NCBI GenBank assembly: GCA_003349885.1
Contig: QFXC01000004.1
Coordinates: 40,399-104,398, forward strand
Length of the DNA: 64,000 nt
Reading direction: 5' to 3'
DNA from: an endosymbiont of Galathealinum brachiosum
GTDB lineage: Bacteria > Pseudomonadota > Gammaproteobacteria > SZUA-229
Under the pieces are notes generated by a model, which made no database searches, was not told the origin of the DNA, and saw nothing but the letters and a program-made list of their open reading frames with translations. Of this stretch, positions 49,414 through 60,500 are shown piece after piece. Position numbers and translations under genes: made by a program. Each line of letters starts with the position of its first letter. Within the stretch, counting starts at the first letter, position 1.

Positions 49414-51561
49414 ATGTTTGATTTTATGTGTATTAATAACAAATTAGCTGGATTTCTATTTTTATCTACCTTATCTCCGTGTCTACTTGCTGCAGATATG
49501 GATGATTTTCTTGATATGTCATTAGAACAGTTGGTTAATGTTGATGTGTTCACAGCTTCAAAAAAACTTGAAAAAGCAGATACGGCACCATCAACAATTT
49601 ATGTTGTAACTGAAGAAGAAATTAGTCGAAACGGCTATTACACGTTGGAAGATGTGCTTGAAAATATCCCTGGCGTTTCAACAATCAACTCAGGCTTCTT
49701 TCTATTTGGTGGTCAACGGGGGTTTTTAGGTAATTTTTCTCAAACCCTCATCCTTATAGACGGTCGTGAAATGCAAAACTTACTTGCGGCTGAAACTTTT
49801 ATAAGTAATCAGTTTTCAACTCATAATATTAAACAGGTTGAAGTTATTAATGGTCCCGGTTCCGTTTTATATGGTGCAAATGCATATGTTGGTGTGATTA
49901 ATATTATTACAAAACAGGGAGACAAAGAATTTAATGACGTTGAAATTTCTCTTGATGCGGGTACGCAGGATACGAATGCCTATAGTGCTGTTTTTGCTAA
50001 ATCGTATGGTGATTTACGCATAGCGGGCAGTGTCAGAGTAGCATCATCTGATAACTGGGATTTTTCAGAGTTTGTAAATGATACTCAAAATTTTTCAGAA
50101 GGGTTTCCTGTTATTGTTCAAAATGGGAATAATGCGTTAAGCCCGGGAGAAGGTTATAGAAACACAGGTAAAGCAATTCCGCTTTCATTTCGTATAGATT
50201 TTAAAGAATTTTATTTTGGTTTTGAGTCTTACAATCTGCAAAGTGGTAAAGGTCTTGAAAATGTGGCGCTTGATTATAATGCGCAGGAAGATGTGCGTGA
50301 GTTTGAAAATCAGTATATTGGATGGGATCATGACCTGACTGAAACAACACATATAAATTTAGAATATCAGCATTACAGGGAAAAATTATGGGGTACCAAT
50401 TATAGCTATGACCAGAGTATATTTGATGATCTGGTTGCCAATGGTCGTGACCCGAATGCACCATTAACGGATGAAGAAATCCATGAAGATTTTGTCCTGT
50501 ATTACTCTCAGGAAAATAGCAGTGGATCAGAACGACACAGATTTAATGCCCAGATCGACACGATGATTGCTAATGACTGGTCACTAATTGCAGGTTACAC
50601 CTTTGATCAGCTTGACGTACTGGGAGTCGCTATTTCACGGGATGATCCGGTACCTGCTTTTGATGAAACGGTTTCATTTGATAATGCTCTGAGGCGGCCT
50701 TTTTATAAAACAGATAAGCATTCACTGTATGCTCAGCTCAAAAAATCATTCTTTGATAATGTATTACATATGACATTAGGTGGGCGTGTAGACGATCAGG
50801 AAATATATGGAGCTATAAACACATTCAGAGGTGGGCTGGTTTTTCAGGCAACAGAAAGCACCAATTATAAGTTGCTCTATGGTCAGGCATTTAGAGAGCC
50901 TAATATTTTTGAACAGGGTGCCAATAATGATCCGGATAAACCCTTTAATGATGATTTAAAACCCGCAACTATTGATACTTATGAGCTGGCAGTAAATCAT
51001 CGTATTCATAGGTCATTAAAAGCACAGTTGGTGTTTTTTCATAGTGTAGCAACAGATCTATTGAAACCAGCCAGTACAGTAGATTTTGTAAATTCAGGTG
51101 AAAAAATCGTCTCAGAAGGGCTTGAATCGCAGATATTTTATAAATATAAGTCTTTTTCAGGTGACCTGTCATATACCTATACCAATCCGGAAGATGTCGT
51201 TATCAATGGGGAAACTATAAAATCTCTGAATATTTCTGATCATAGATTAAGTTTGGGGCTAAATTATGATGTGTTAAAGGCAGTTCGGCTAAATGCACGA
51301 GTTAATTATTTTAGTGATCTACAGGCTGAGCATGGAAATCCTGATATTGAAGAAGTTATTGATATCAGTAGTGCTACACAGCTAGATCTTACATTGTCGA
51401 CCCGGCACTTCAACTATGAAGGTTTGAAGCTGAGTTTTATGCTGACAGTAAAAAATGCACTTAATGAAGAACAATATCTGCCCAATGTCAGAAATGGTGG
51501 TCCCATGCAATTTTTGCAGCCAGGAAGGCAGATTATATCCCGCCTTAGTTTCATGTTTTAG
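49414..51561 (+). CDS. TonB-dependent outer membrane receptor
   Basis: The protein is 715 aa with a signal peptide (cut near LLA-AD, residue 27). A TonB-box-like start, a plug domain (about 50-170, TASKKLEKADTAPSTIYVVT, GPGSVLYGANAYVGVINIITK) and a 22-strand barrel ending in RLSFMF are visible. The short linker LDMSLEQLVNVDVFTASK is typical of receptors related to colicin I/vitamin or polysaccharide uptake. The ligand is unknown. It is followed 79 bases later by a binding protein/kinase pair and may be the outer membrane port for that ligand. Confidence 0.92.
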   Translation: MFDFMCINNKLAGFLFLSTLSPCLLAADMDDFLDMSLEQLVNVDVFTASKKLEKADTAPSTIYVVTEEEISRNGYYTLEDVLENIPGVSTINSGFFLFGGQRGFLGNFSQTLILIDGREMQNLLAAETFISNQFSTHNIKQVEVINGPGSVLYGANAYVGVINIITKQGDKEFNDVEISLDAGTQDTNAYSAVFAKSYGDLRIAGSVRVASSDNWDFSEFVNDTQNFSEGFPVIVQNGNNALSPGEGYRNTGKAIPLSFRIDFKEFYFGFESYNLQSGKGLENVALDYNAQEDVREFENQYIGWDHDLTETTHINLEYQHYREKLWGTNYSYDQSIFDDLVANGRDPNAPLTDEEIHEDFVLYYSQENSSGSERHRFNAQIDTMIANDWSLIAGYTFDQLDVLGVAISRDDPVPAFDETVSFDNALRRPFYKTDKHSLYAQLKKSFFDNVLHMTLGGRVDDQEIYGAINTFRGGLVFQATESTNYKLLYGQAFREPNIFEQGANNDPDKPFNDDLKPATIDTYELAVNHRIHRSLKAQLVFFHSVATDLLKPASTVDFVNSGEKIVSEGLESQIFYKYKSFSGDLSYTYTNPEDVVINGETIKSLNISDHRLSLGLNYDVLKAVRLNARVNYFSDLQAEHGNPDIEEVIDISSATQLDLTLSTRHFNYEGLKLSFMLTVKNALNEEQYLPNVRNGGPMQFLQPGRQIISRLSFMF

Positions 51562-51640
51562 TTGCTTGTATTCATTGATTTTTAAGGAAATATACAAATA
51601 TTGAACTAAACTTATTACAACCTTCTCCCCCCGAGAATTA

Positions 51641-52807
51641 ATGCGAGATATAGATCGTCAGGATGATATAGAAATTATGGAAGTTCTCGATAAGTACTTA
51701 CTGAAATTTAGATTCATTTATTTTATTAGCAGTTTATTTCTGGCCACATATGGCTCTTCTGCCCTTGCTGATTCCACATCCTCTAAACAAACGATTAAAG
51801 CACTGTATATTCCATTGGCAGATCATTATGCTGCTCTTGTGGCTTATGATCGATATGCCAGTCAGATGAAATTTGCCGATTTTCAGATTGAACAGATGAA
51901 AAACTGGGATTTATTACGTGCTTATTTCCAGTCCGGTGATGTAGATATGGCATTTGTAATGAGCCCTCTGGCAATGGATATGTTTATTGAAAAACCACAT
52001 TTTCGCTGGATAGGATTAATGCATCGAGATGGAAATGCCTTGGCGATAAATGACCTGATAAATGAGCAGGTTAATCTAGCCGAAAAAAGAACAGATCGTA
52101 AGCCTGATGACAGTGTCGCGCTAACTTTAAAAAGGCTTTATCTTGAAACAGGTAAATCTATAGAAATTGCAATGCCACACCTAAAAGCAACTCACAGTGT
52201 TGTATTGTATCGTTACCTTAAAGAGCACGGTGTGAATATCAGTTTTACACGGTATGAAGAGGCTCCTGTAACGGCAATATCGGTTGCACCGCCAAAATCA
52301 CCTTCATTTATTAAAGCAAAAAGTAATCGTAATCAGGCGGCAGCATTTGAGCAGTCATTACCCTGGGCTGATATTGTAGAAACTTCAGGATACGGTCATG
52401 TGGCATGGTATTCAAAGGATGTAATGCCCTGGAAAAATGGTCATGTTGAATGTATCTCCCTTGCAACAGATAAAGCAATAAATGAAAAGAATAAAGCGAT
52501 AAAAGAAGTAACCCGTTTTATTCAAAAAGCAGGTGAAGATATAGAGATAGCCAGATCAGAAGGTGGAATAAAATTAGAGAGTATCGTTAAAATAATACGT
52601 AAATATATTCCGGCTCATAGTCGGGAGGCCATTATAGCAAGTCTTGACCCTGAATTACGGGTGATAAACTACCAGCATCTGAATGTAGATAAGGCAGGTT
52701 TAAAGCAGATAATGGATCTGGCTTTAGAGGGAGGTATTATAATGAAGCCGGTTGATATAGAGAGTTTTTCAGATACCCAGTTCGATATTAAAACCATAGA
52801 TAAATGA
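51641..52807 (+). CDS. Periplasmic NMT1/SsuA-like binding protein paired with a histidine kinase
   Basis: The frame gives 388 aa from ATG 51641; ATG 51677 would shorten the region before the signal helix (FIYFISSLFLATYG, cut near ALA-DS) and is equally possible. The mature protein looks like an NMT1/THI5 or SsuA-type ABC binding protein (ALYIPLADHYAALVAYDRY, GDVDMAFVMSPLAMDMF, NVSFTRYE-like hinge), a family binding nitrate, sulfonates, taurine or pyrimidine precursors. No transporter genes are adjacent. The hybrid kinase starts nine bases later, so it most likely works as its sensing subunit. Confidence 0.85.
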   Translation: MRDIDRQDDIEIMEVLDKYLLKFRFIYFISSLFLATYGSSALADSTSSKQTIKALYIPLADHYAALVAYDRYASQMKFADFQIEQMKNWDLLRAYFQSGDVDMAFVMSPLAMDMFIEKPHFRWIGLMHRDGNALAINDLINEQVNLAEKRTDRKPDDSVALTLKRLYLETGKSIEIAMPHLKATHSVVLYRYLKEHGVNISFTRYEEAPVTAISVAPPKSPSFIKAKSNRNQAAAFEQSLPWADIVETSGYGHVAWYSKDVMPWKNGHVECISLATDKAINEKNKAIKEVTRFIQKAGEDIEIARSEGGIKLESIVKIIRKYIPAHSREAIIASLDPELRVINYQHLNVDKAGLKQIMDLALEGGIIMKPVDIESFSDTQFDIKTIDK

Positions 52808-52816
52808 TTAAAGCGT

Positions 52817-55800
52817 ATGAATAAAGTTAAGACTAAGAAAAAATATGGATCGCTCAGAAATAGTCTGATCCTGTCTTATTTATTAATTGGTCTTATACCG
52901 CTTATATTTATCTCATGGTTCAGTTATCAACAATCAAAATCAAGCCTGACATTAGCAGCAAAAGATAAATTATTACATTCATCCAATCAAACTTCGAAGT
53001 TTATTAACAACTGGTTTTTTTATCGATTTACAGATTTAAATAGTCTGGCTGAGTCAAAAAATAACTCTATTATGCTGAAACAACTGTCTGACGGTTTCAA
53101 AGAAAGTGGGGAAGAGTTATCTGAATATGTGAAAAGTTACGACTGGATGAAACGTGTCGGTTTAAGCAGAAATGATTTAATACCATTTAGTCGTCGGTAT
53201 GGATATGTATATGATTTGTTTTTAATCGATAATGAAGGAAATGTTTTGTATAGCGTTGCCCGTGAGTCTGATCTGGGTACTAATTTGTTTACCGGGTTTT
53301 TTTCAAATACAAAATTTTCAAACACAGTAAAACAGACCTTGAAAACTGGTGAAAATGCATTCTCTGATTTTGAAAGATATAAACCATCAGAAAATATATT
53401 AACCGCATTTATCTCAGCTCCATTACTGGATGATTTAGGTGATAAAATTGGTGTGTTTGCTATTCAGATAAAATTAGATGTTCTAATGGAACATTTATCT
53501 GGAGTTTCTAATAAACTTGATGCAGGTGATGCAGGTGATGCAGGTGTTTTACATCAGTATCTAATTACACACAATGGTGAATTAAGAAGTGCTTTGCATG
53601 GAGGGGATGAAAAAGAAATTCTTAATCGTATGATTAAACTTGAGCATTATGGAGATAAAACCAGTAGTCATAATCATAATGTTTTTAAACCACATATTTA
53701 TATTGGCCCAAATAATAAAGAGTATATAGGGGTTAGGAAACAGATAAAAATAAAAAAAGAAAATTATTTTCTTGTCAGTGAAGTACAGACGAGTGAAGCT
53801 TTTTCTTCAGTTAATGAGCTGGCAAAAATTCAAATTTTACTCGTTTTAAGCAGTATTGTTTTCATTGTGGCTTTTGCTTACTTTAGGTCGTGCCGTATTA
53901 CTAGCCCCATATCTGAATTGGCTAAAGTTAGTGAAGAAGTTGCGTTGGGCAAAACAGATAAAATGGTTAATATAAGTTCGAATAATGAAATAGGACAGTT
54001 GGCCGAATCATTTAATCATATGTTAGATATTCGTTTAAGTCATGAGCAATCACTAATTGATAGTAAAGAAAAAATCAATCAAGCATTAGATGATCTAAAA
54101 CAGCAGAAGTTTGCACTTGATCAGCACTCAATAGTCGCAATTACAGATGTTAAAGGGACTATTATATTTGTAAATGATTTGTTCCTTGATATTAGCGGAT
54201 ATAGCAGAGGTGAGTTAATAGGGAAAAATCATCGTTTATTAAAATCAGGTTTACATGATGAGTATTTTTTTAAAGCTATGTATAAGCAACTGATTAATGG
54301 TGAAGTTTTTCATGCCGAGATTTGCAATAAAGCTAAAGATGGTCATTTGTACTGGGTTGATACTACCATTGTTCCGTTTATGGATGAGAAGGGAAAACCT
54401 GAAAGTTACATTGCGATTCGTACCGATATTACAAACCAGAAACAGACTGAAGAAGAACTCATAAAAGCAATCGGAAAAGCGGAACAGGCGGTTGTTGCAA
54501 AAAGCGAATTTTTAGCCAGTATGAGTCATGAAATACGCACGCCGATGAATGGTGTGCTCGGCATGTTGAGTTTGTTAATAAATACAGAGCTTGATGAAGA
54601 TCAGTTGCACCGGGTTAAAATAGCCCAGTCCAGTGGACAGTCATTGCTCGCATTAATAAATGATATTTTAGATTTTTCAAAAATTGAAGCTGATAAGCTG
54701 GACCTTGAAATAATTGATTTTAATTTACGAGGCATGTTAGGTGATTTTGCAGAAGCTATGGCTTATACGGCTCAGGCTAAAAATCTGGAGTTAGTTCTTG
54801 ATGTTACTAATGTTGAAGAGTCTCTGGTAAGAGGTGATCCGAGTCGATTAAGACAAATATTAACCAATCTGGTGGGTAACTCGATTAAATTTACATCAGA
54901 TGGTGAAATAGTCGTGCGGGTTGAAATGCAGGAGAGCGATGATGAAACATTGCTGGTTTGTTTTTATATCAGTGATACTGGAATTGGAATACCAGAAGAA
55001 AAGTTAGAAAAATTATTTGATTCATTCAGTCAGGTTGATACCTCAACAACGCGTAAATATGGTGGAACAGGTTTAGGGCTCGCAATCGCTAAGAAGTTAT
55101 GCCTTTTAATGGGGGGGGATATATCTGTTGAAAGTGAAAAAGATAAAGGCAGCTTGTTCAAGTTTTCAGCTAAGTTAAAGAAAAGTAATAAATCACAACA
55201 GGTACTGCCTAAAATCGATATCAAAAAACTTAATTTACTTATAGTTGATGACAATGCAACAAACTGTGAAGTGTTAAGGGGGCAGCTTGAGCATTGGGGG
55301 GCAACGGTTGTTGAAGCACATAGCGGTAAGCAGGCTATACAAATATGTAATGATAGATTAATAGATAAAGAAGCTAATGTGTTTGATATTGCTTTTCTTG
55401 ATATGCAAATGCCAGAAATGGATGGCGAAGAGTTAGGCAGACACTTTATAAATGATACACGTTTTAAAGATATGAAACTTGTGATGATGACATCAATGGG
55501 TTTTCAGGATGATATTAATAAATTTGGTGAACTTGGCTTCAGTGCGTACTTCCCTAAACCTGCCACAACGTCTGATTTGTTTAATGCACTGGCTGTCGTT
55601 GCTGCGGGTGGTGCAGCATTACATAATGCAGTACCACTTGTTACCCATGAGTATTTGCAGACATTATCAACCAATGATGAGGGAGAAAAAACGCGTTATA
55701 TATGGCCTGAAAATTCTCGAATATTACTGGTTGAAGACAATCATGTAAACCAGTTGGTTGCGCAGGGAATTATTAACAATTTTGGTCTTGCGCTTGATGT

Positions 55801-56503
55801 AGCTAATAATGGCCTGGAAGCATTACATTGCTTAAATGAATCCCATATTTCAGATTTGTATGACATTATTCTTATGGATTGTCAGATGCCAGAAATGGAC
55901 GGTTATGAAGCGACACGTGCAATTCGTGAAGGTAAGGGTGGTGATGAATATAAGTCCATACCTATAATAGCTATGACAGCCAATGCTATGCAAGGTGATA
56001 AAGAAAAATGTCTGGCTGCCGGTATGAGTGATTATTTACCTAAACCTATTGACTCAGATAAATTATTAGAAAAATTGAGTCTTATATTGTCGAATGAAAT
56101 GAAGGCTTCAATTTTAGAACCTGTCACGGAAGATGATATTAAGAATGTTTCTGATGATTCAATGATCTGGGATAAAGAGGATGCACTAAACAGGGTGCTG
56201 GGTAATCTAGAACTTTTTAAAACAATAATAGAAATATTTATAGACGAAACCCCGGGCCGTATGAGTGAGTTGCAAAAAGCTGTTCAATCTGATGACTGTG
56301 ATTTATCATCAAAAGTAGTGCATAGTATTAAAGGGGTTGCGGCTAATGTTAGTGCAAAACAATTATATAAAATTGCCGCAGAACTGGAAGCGAGTGCAAG
56401 ACAGGATGATTCAGATGCAGTGAAATTACTTTTACCTGAATTGCAAAGTGCGAGTCATCAGGTATTGAAATTGTTTAACAATTATCTTGAAACTAACCCA
56501 TAA
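52817..56503 (+). CDS. Hybrid sensor kinase: Cache + HAMP + PAS + HisKA + HATPase + two receivers + Hpt
   Basis: The protein is 1228 aa. Transmembrane helices at about 15-36 and 336-356 flank a double Cache-type periplasmic sensor, followed by HAMP (about 358-410), PAS (about 430-545), HisKA with H571 (MSHEIRTPMNG), HATPase with SDTGIG and GGTGLGLA, receiver 1 with D862, receiver 2 with D1021 (MDCQMPEMDGYEATR) and Hpt with H1169 (VVHSIKGVAANV). This is a full phosphorelay in one chain of BarA/EvgS type. A DAG-DAG-DAG tripeptide repeat lies at 235-243 and eight G at 55111-55118. No DNA-binding regulator follows, so its final target is elsewhere. Confidence 0.94.
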   Translation: MNKVKTKKKYGSLRNSLILSYLLIGLIPLIFISWFSYQQSKSSLTLAAKDKLLHSSNQTSKFINNWFFYRFTDLNSLAESKNNSIMLKQLSDGFKESGEELSEYVKSYDWMKRVGLSRNDLIPFSRRYGYVYDLFLIDNEGNVLYSVARESDLGTNLFTGFFSNTKFSNTVKQTLKTGENAFSDFERYKPSENILTAFISAPLLDDLGDKIGVFAIQIKLDVLMEHLSGVSNKLDAGDAGDAGVLHQYLITHNGELRSALHGGDEKEILNRMIKLEHYGDKTSSHNHNVFKPHIYIGPNNKEYIGVRKQIKIKKENYFLVSEVQTSEAFSSVNELAKIQILLVLSSIVFIVAFAYFRSCRITSPISELAKVSEEVALGKTDKMVNISSNNEIGQLAESFNHMLDIRLSHEQSLIDSKEKINQALDDLKQQKFALDQHSIVAITDVKGTIIFVNDLFLDISGYSRGELIGKNHRLLKSGLHDEYFFKAMYKQLINGEVFHAEICNKAKDGHLYWVDTTIVPFMDEKGKPESYIAIRTDITNQKQTEEELIKAIGKAEQAVVAKSEFLASMSHEIRTPMNGVLGMLSLLINTELDEDQLHRVKIAQSSGQSLLALINDILDFSKIEADKLDLEIIDFNLRGMLGDFAEAMAYTAQAKNLELVLDVTNVEESLVRGDPSRLRQILTNLVGNSIKFTSDGEIVVRVEMQESDDETLLVCFYISDTGIGIPEEKLEKLFDSFSQVDTSTTRKYGGTGLGLAIAKKLCLLMGGDISVESEKDKGSLFKFSAKLKKSNKSQQVLPKIDIKKLNLLIVDDNATNCEVLRGQLEHWGATVVEAHSGKQAIQICNDRLIDKEANVFDIAFLDMQMPEMDGEELGRHFINDTRFKDMKLVMMTSMGFQDDINKFGELGFSAYFPKPATTSDLFNALAVVAAGGAALHNAVPLVTHEYLQTLSTNDEGEKTRYIWPENSRILLVEDNHVNQLVAQGIINNFGLALDVANNGLEALHCLNESHISDLYDIILMDCQMPEMDGYEATRAIREGKGGDEYKSIPIIAMTANAMQGDKEKCLAAGMSDYLPKPIDSDKLLEKLSLILSNEMKASILEPVTEDDIKNVSDDSMIWDKEDALNRVLGNLELFKTIIEIFIDETPGRMSELQKAVQSDDCDLSSKVVHSIKGVAANVSAKQLYKIAAELEASARQDDSDAVKLLLPELQSASHQVLKLFNNYLETNP
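53519..53545 (+). repeat. Three perfect tandem copies of a 9-base unit inside a kinase gene
   Basis: GATGCAGGT occurs three times without change, encoding Asp-Ala-Gly three times in the periplasmic sensor. The repeat is in frame, so copy-number change would alter the loop length without disrupting the frame. Confidence 0.9.
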
Positions 56504-56544
56504 AATAATATTTCATTTAAATATAACGTAATATTAATCACTGT

Positions 56545-57153
56545 TTATAAATTGGCCAACATTTTAGAAAGCACTTCTTTTAATTGTTCAAGTGATAAAG
56601 TTCCCATCAGAAATGCCATATAACCTGTAATCTCACTTGTGCTTAATGTCAGGTCTATTCGAATAAACAGGGCAGTATCATTTTTGTTTTCGGAGACATT
56701 TAACAAATCAAGAGGTTTTGATAATTCAAATACGGGTAAATTCATTTTGAATTCTGCATCCAGCCCTTCTGCAAAAGAACCTATGCATGCATTCAAAACG
56801 ATATTGCCAATTTCAGAAAAAGCCTCCTGTTGAAGTTCAGCAATTGTCTCATCAGGTAAATCCTGCCCCAATAATTGACGTACAATCTCCAGGCTATTGT
56901 CTTCTGGAAATAACAGCATGGATTGAGCAGAGAATGGGCCACTTAACGTTTGTGAAACACTGCAAATAGTTGTGTCTGATCCAAGTCTGACAGCGAGTTC
57001 TGCAACAGATAAAAACTCAATATGAGGTACAGACAACTGTATTTCCTGTTTTACCATAGTGCTTAATGCAGCGGCAGCTTTACCTACACCTAAATTAAAC
57101 ATTTCAGTGAGCATATCCAGTTCAAGTTCAGTTAACTCAATAGTTTTAGGCAT
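56545..57153 (-). CDS. CheC-family chemotaxis-type phosphatase
   Basis: The protein is 202 aa. Two copies of the CheC active-site pattern are visible: MLTEMFNLGVGKAAAALS near residues 14-31 and EAFSEIGNIVLNACIGSF near 110-127, each with the E...N pair that catalyses CheY-P hydrolysis. CheC and CheX remove phosphate from response regulators. Its ATG overlaps the end of the receiver gene by eight bases, so it very likely acts on that receiver. No other chemotaxis gene is in the window. Confidence 0.9.
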   Translation of the reverse strand: MPKTIELTELELDMLTEMFNLGVGKAAAALSTMVKQEIQLSVPHIEFLSVAELAVRLGSDTTICSVSQTLSGPFSAQSMLLFPEDNSLEIVRQLLGQDLPDETIAELQQEAFSEIGNIVLNACIGSFAEGLDAEFKMNLPVFELSKPLDLLNVSENKNDTALFIRIDLTLSTSEITGYMAFLMGTLSLEQLKEVLSKMLANL

Positions 57154-57514
57154 TAAAATGCTCCAGCATCGTTGAGATACAGGTTTCGCTAATGGGTTTA
57201 TTTATGCACTTAGCACCAATTTGTTCAGCTTTTTTATGTGTGGCATCCTGAATGTTGGCAGTTAAGAGGGCGTATTTAGCTTCAGGTCGTCTGTTTCTCA
57301 TTTCAGTGATAAATTCTATACCGTCCATATTTGGCATGTTGTAATCAACTGAGAAAAAATCAATCATTTTTCCTTCAGCCAGTTCCAGTGCCTCCTTACC
57401 ATCTCCTGCCTCTAAAATATTCATTTCAGGTTGCTTGTCTATTACAATGGCTTTGATCATCATTCTAGATACTTTACTATCATCAACAATCATCAGGGTT
57501 TTATCGTCTGGCAT
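57146..57514 (-). CDS. Stand-alone CheY-like response regulator
   Basis: A single receiver of 122 aa from ATG 57514, preferred over GTG 57523 because AAGG lies eight bases upstream. The acidic pair (DD in MIVDDSKVSR), phosphorylation Asp D57 (SVDYNMPNMDG), threonine in LLTANIQ and lysine in INKPIS are all intact. The gene overlaps the CheC-like gene and starts within a few bases of the hybrid kinase stop. A kinase-regulator-phosphatase operon with no DNA-binding domain suggests control of a machine by protein contact. Confidence 0.93.
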   Translation of the reverse strand: MPDDKTLMIVDDSKVSRMMIKAIVIDKQPEMNILEAGDGKEALELAEGKMIDFFSVDYNMPNMDGIEFITEMRNRRPEAKYALLTANIQDATHKKAEQIGAKCINKPISETCISTMLEHFNA

Positions 57515-57515
57515 T

Positions 57516-60500
57516 TTATTCACCTTTATTTTGGTAGTCTAGAAGAGCTGATTTAGTCTGCCCGTATTCATTAATTACTATTTCAATTGTTTTTCTTATT
57601 TCAGAATTATCCGTACCATTGCGACACATGTTTTCAAGCGTTAAAGCATGAGCTGATATTATCTCTGCACCTACATTTAAACTGCTGGATTTCATACTAT
57701 GTGCGTATCTTTCAAGTGTAGAAAAATCTTCTTTATCAAATAGCTCTATCATGCTGTATATCATTTCATCAGACTGTTCAATATAGGCAGGAATCAATTC
57801 ATCAAATACTGCACCAATTGCAGCTTTCATAGTTGAAAGAGTTTCATAATTAAGAGGGCTTTTGCCTGTATCGACTTTAGATTCAGCATGAGCAGTTTTT
57901 TCAAACTCATTGCCATCAACAGTATTTTCAGTCGAACTTAACCATTTAGATAAAATAGATGTGAGTTGCTTGCGGTTAAATGGTTTTGCAAGATAATCGT
58001 TCATGCCAGCAGATTCGCATTTTTCTCTATCAGATGAGAGGGCATTTGCAGTTACAGCAATTATGGGTAAATTTTTATCTGATTCTCTAATTATTCGAGT
58101 CGCTTCAAATCCATCCATAATGGGCATCTGGCAATCCATCAATATAATGTCGTATTTATTCTTTTTATATTTATCAATAGCCTCCTGACCATTGTTGGCA
58201 ATATCAACTGTTATATCAAAGTCAGACATTAAACCAGTCGCGACTTTCTGGTTAATTAATATATCTTCAACTAACAAAACATGACCCTGTAATACAGGTC
58301 TGTTTTTTTCTGTTTCCTGCTCATCCTCGATTACCGAATGTCTGGTTAAGAAACGTTCATTCTTTTTATCATTAATATCAATGCTTAAAACACGACTCAG
58401 GGTTTTATATAATAACTCACTAAGAATAGGTTTTGTGAGATAAGCTAAAAAGCCAATTTCATTAAATTTTGCGGCATCACCGAGACCGGTTGCCGAAGTC
58501 AGTAGAACAAGAGGTGTGTTTTTTAATTCATCATTCGCAATTATGTTAATACCCAGCTTATCACCACTTAGTTCAGGCATCATATTGTCTATAATAACAA
58601 GTTGATATTGCTCATTAGTTCTTTTAGCAGTGAGCATAAGCTCTATGACATCGTGAGGGTTGAGCGTTTTATCAACTATCATGCCGAGTTTAGTTAACTG
58701 TTCATTCAGTATCTGTAAATTAATAGGGTTGTCATCTACAATCAGTACCTTCACATTGTTTAAATCAGCTTTCTCAAGTTTTTCAGGTGCTTCTGTTTCC
58801 GTCAGGCTTAAATCAATCCAGAATTTAGAGCCTTTACCTGGCTCACTTTCTACGTCTAAAGATCCATTCATTAATTCGATTAACTGTTTACTAATAGCTA
58901 AACCCAGGCCTGTACCACCATATGTTCTGCTGGTGGAGCTATCGGCCTGAGTAAATGATTCAAAAATTCTGTCTTTCTGTTTGTTGCTCAGACCAATACC
59001 TGTATCTGATACTGATATGTTAATGTTTTTTTCTTTATCTTTATTAAGTTTTACTTCTATTACTACCTGACCCGTATCGGTGAATTTAATGGCATTTCCT
59101 ATGAGGTTGAGCATTATCTGCCGTATTCTACCTGCATCACCATTTACATATTCAGGGCAATCAGTATGGAAATAAAATATTAATTCAATGCTTTTTTCTT
59201 CAGCTTTAACCAGTAATAGTCGAGTAACATCATATATTGTACGTTCCAGATTAAATGTATATGAATCGATATCCAGTTTGCCGGCTTCAATTTTAGAATA
59301 TTCAAGAATGTCATTAATGATTTCTAAAAGAGAAGAGCCTGATTCTGAAATGGTACTAACAATATCTTCCTGTCGATAATCAAGTTTAGTTTCCTGCAGA
59401 AGTTCAACCATGCCTAAAACACCATTCATAGGTGTTCTTATTTCGTGACTCATGGTGGCCAGGAAGTTGCTTTTTGCTTCTGCTGCCATTTGTGCTTCAT
59501 TTTTAGCATTAATTAACTCGTTTTCATTACGTAATCTTTCAGTGTCATCTCTTATGATTGCTGAGTATTTTACTTTTCCGGAAATTGTCATTTCACTAAC
59601 TGATAAATCCATAGGGAATACCGAGCCATTTTTTTTAAGCCCACTTACATGCCTACTGCTACCAATTACATTTTTATTTCCTGTTTCCTTATAATCTGAT
59701 AAATATCTATCATGATTTTCATGATAGGGAGAGGGCATTAGGATATTTACGTTTTTTCCTAATACCTCCAGTTTAGAATAACCAAATAATATACAGGCCG
59801 AGTTATTTATATTTTCAATAGTTCCTTTTTCGTTAATTGAAATTAAACCATCAACCAGTGAGTTCATCATAGTCCTGTTTCGAACTTCACTGGCCTCTAA
59901 TGATATTTGTGTTTTTTTTCTGAATTTTGCCTGTGAGTCAGCATCTTTAAAGGCATGAAACACACTGATGCATAAACCGGTTAATACGCACAGGTAGCTG
60001 AGTTTTTTTAGTAAATGTGCCATATCAAATTGAACATCAAATAAGCTGCTTGAGTAGGGCATTACTATAAGTTGAGATACAAGGTTAACGATTATTGTCA
60101 GTATCAACCAGTGAGTAAAAATATTTGTACGCCAGTCACCCTGTTTTAAAAAACCAATTAGAGCCAGTGCAAAAAAACTTGCAGGTATAAGCTCAGCGGG
60201 ACGATAGAAAAAAGCATCTTCAAAATAACCGCTTGGTAATGGTATAAATGCAAAAAACAGAAAACTACAGAGAGTCGTTATAAGTATGAAGCCATAGACC
60301 ATCCTGGGAGATAGTTTGTTGACTACTTTGTTTTCAGATTCCCATTTCAAAATAAAATAAAGTAAAAGAACAACAATGGATAAAAACATTCGGGAAGCTA
60401 ACCAGCTCCAGGGAATCAGGGAAGGCAAATCTGAAGGCAGAAAAGCTTTAAACCAGATTGAACTTACAACAGCGTGATAACCATCTAATAAACTAACGCC

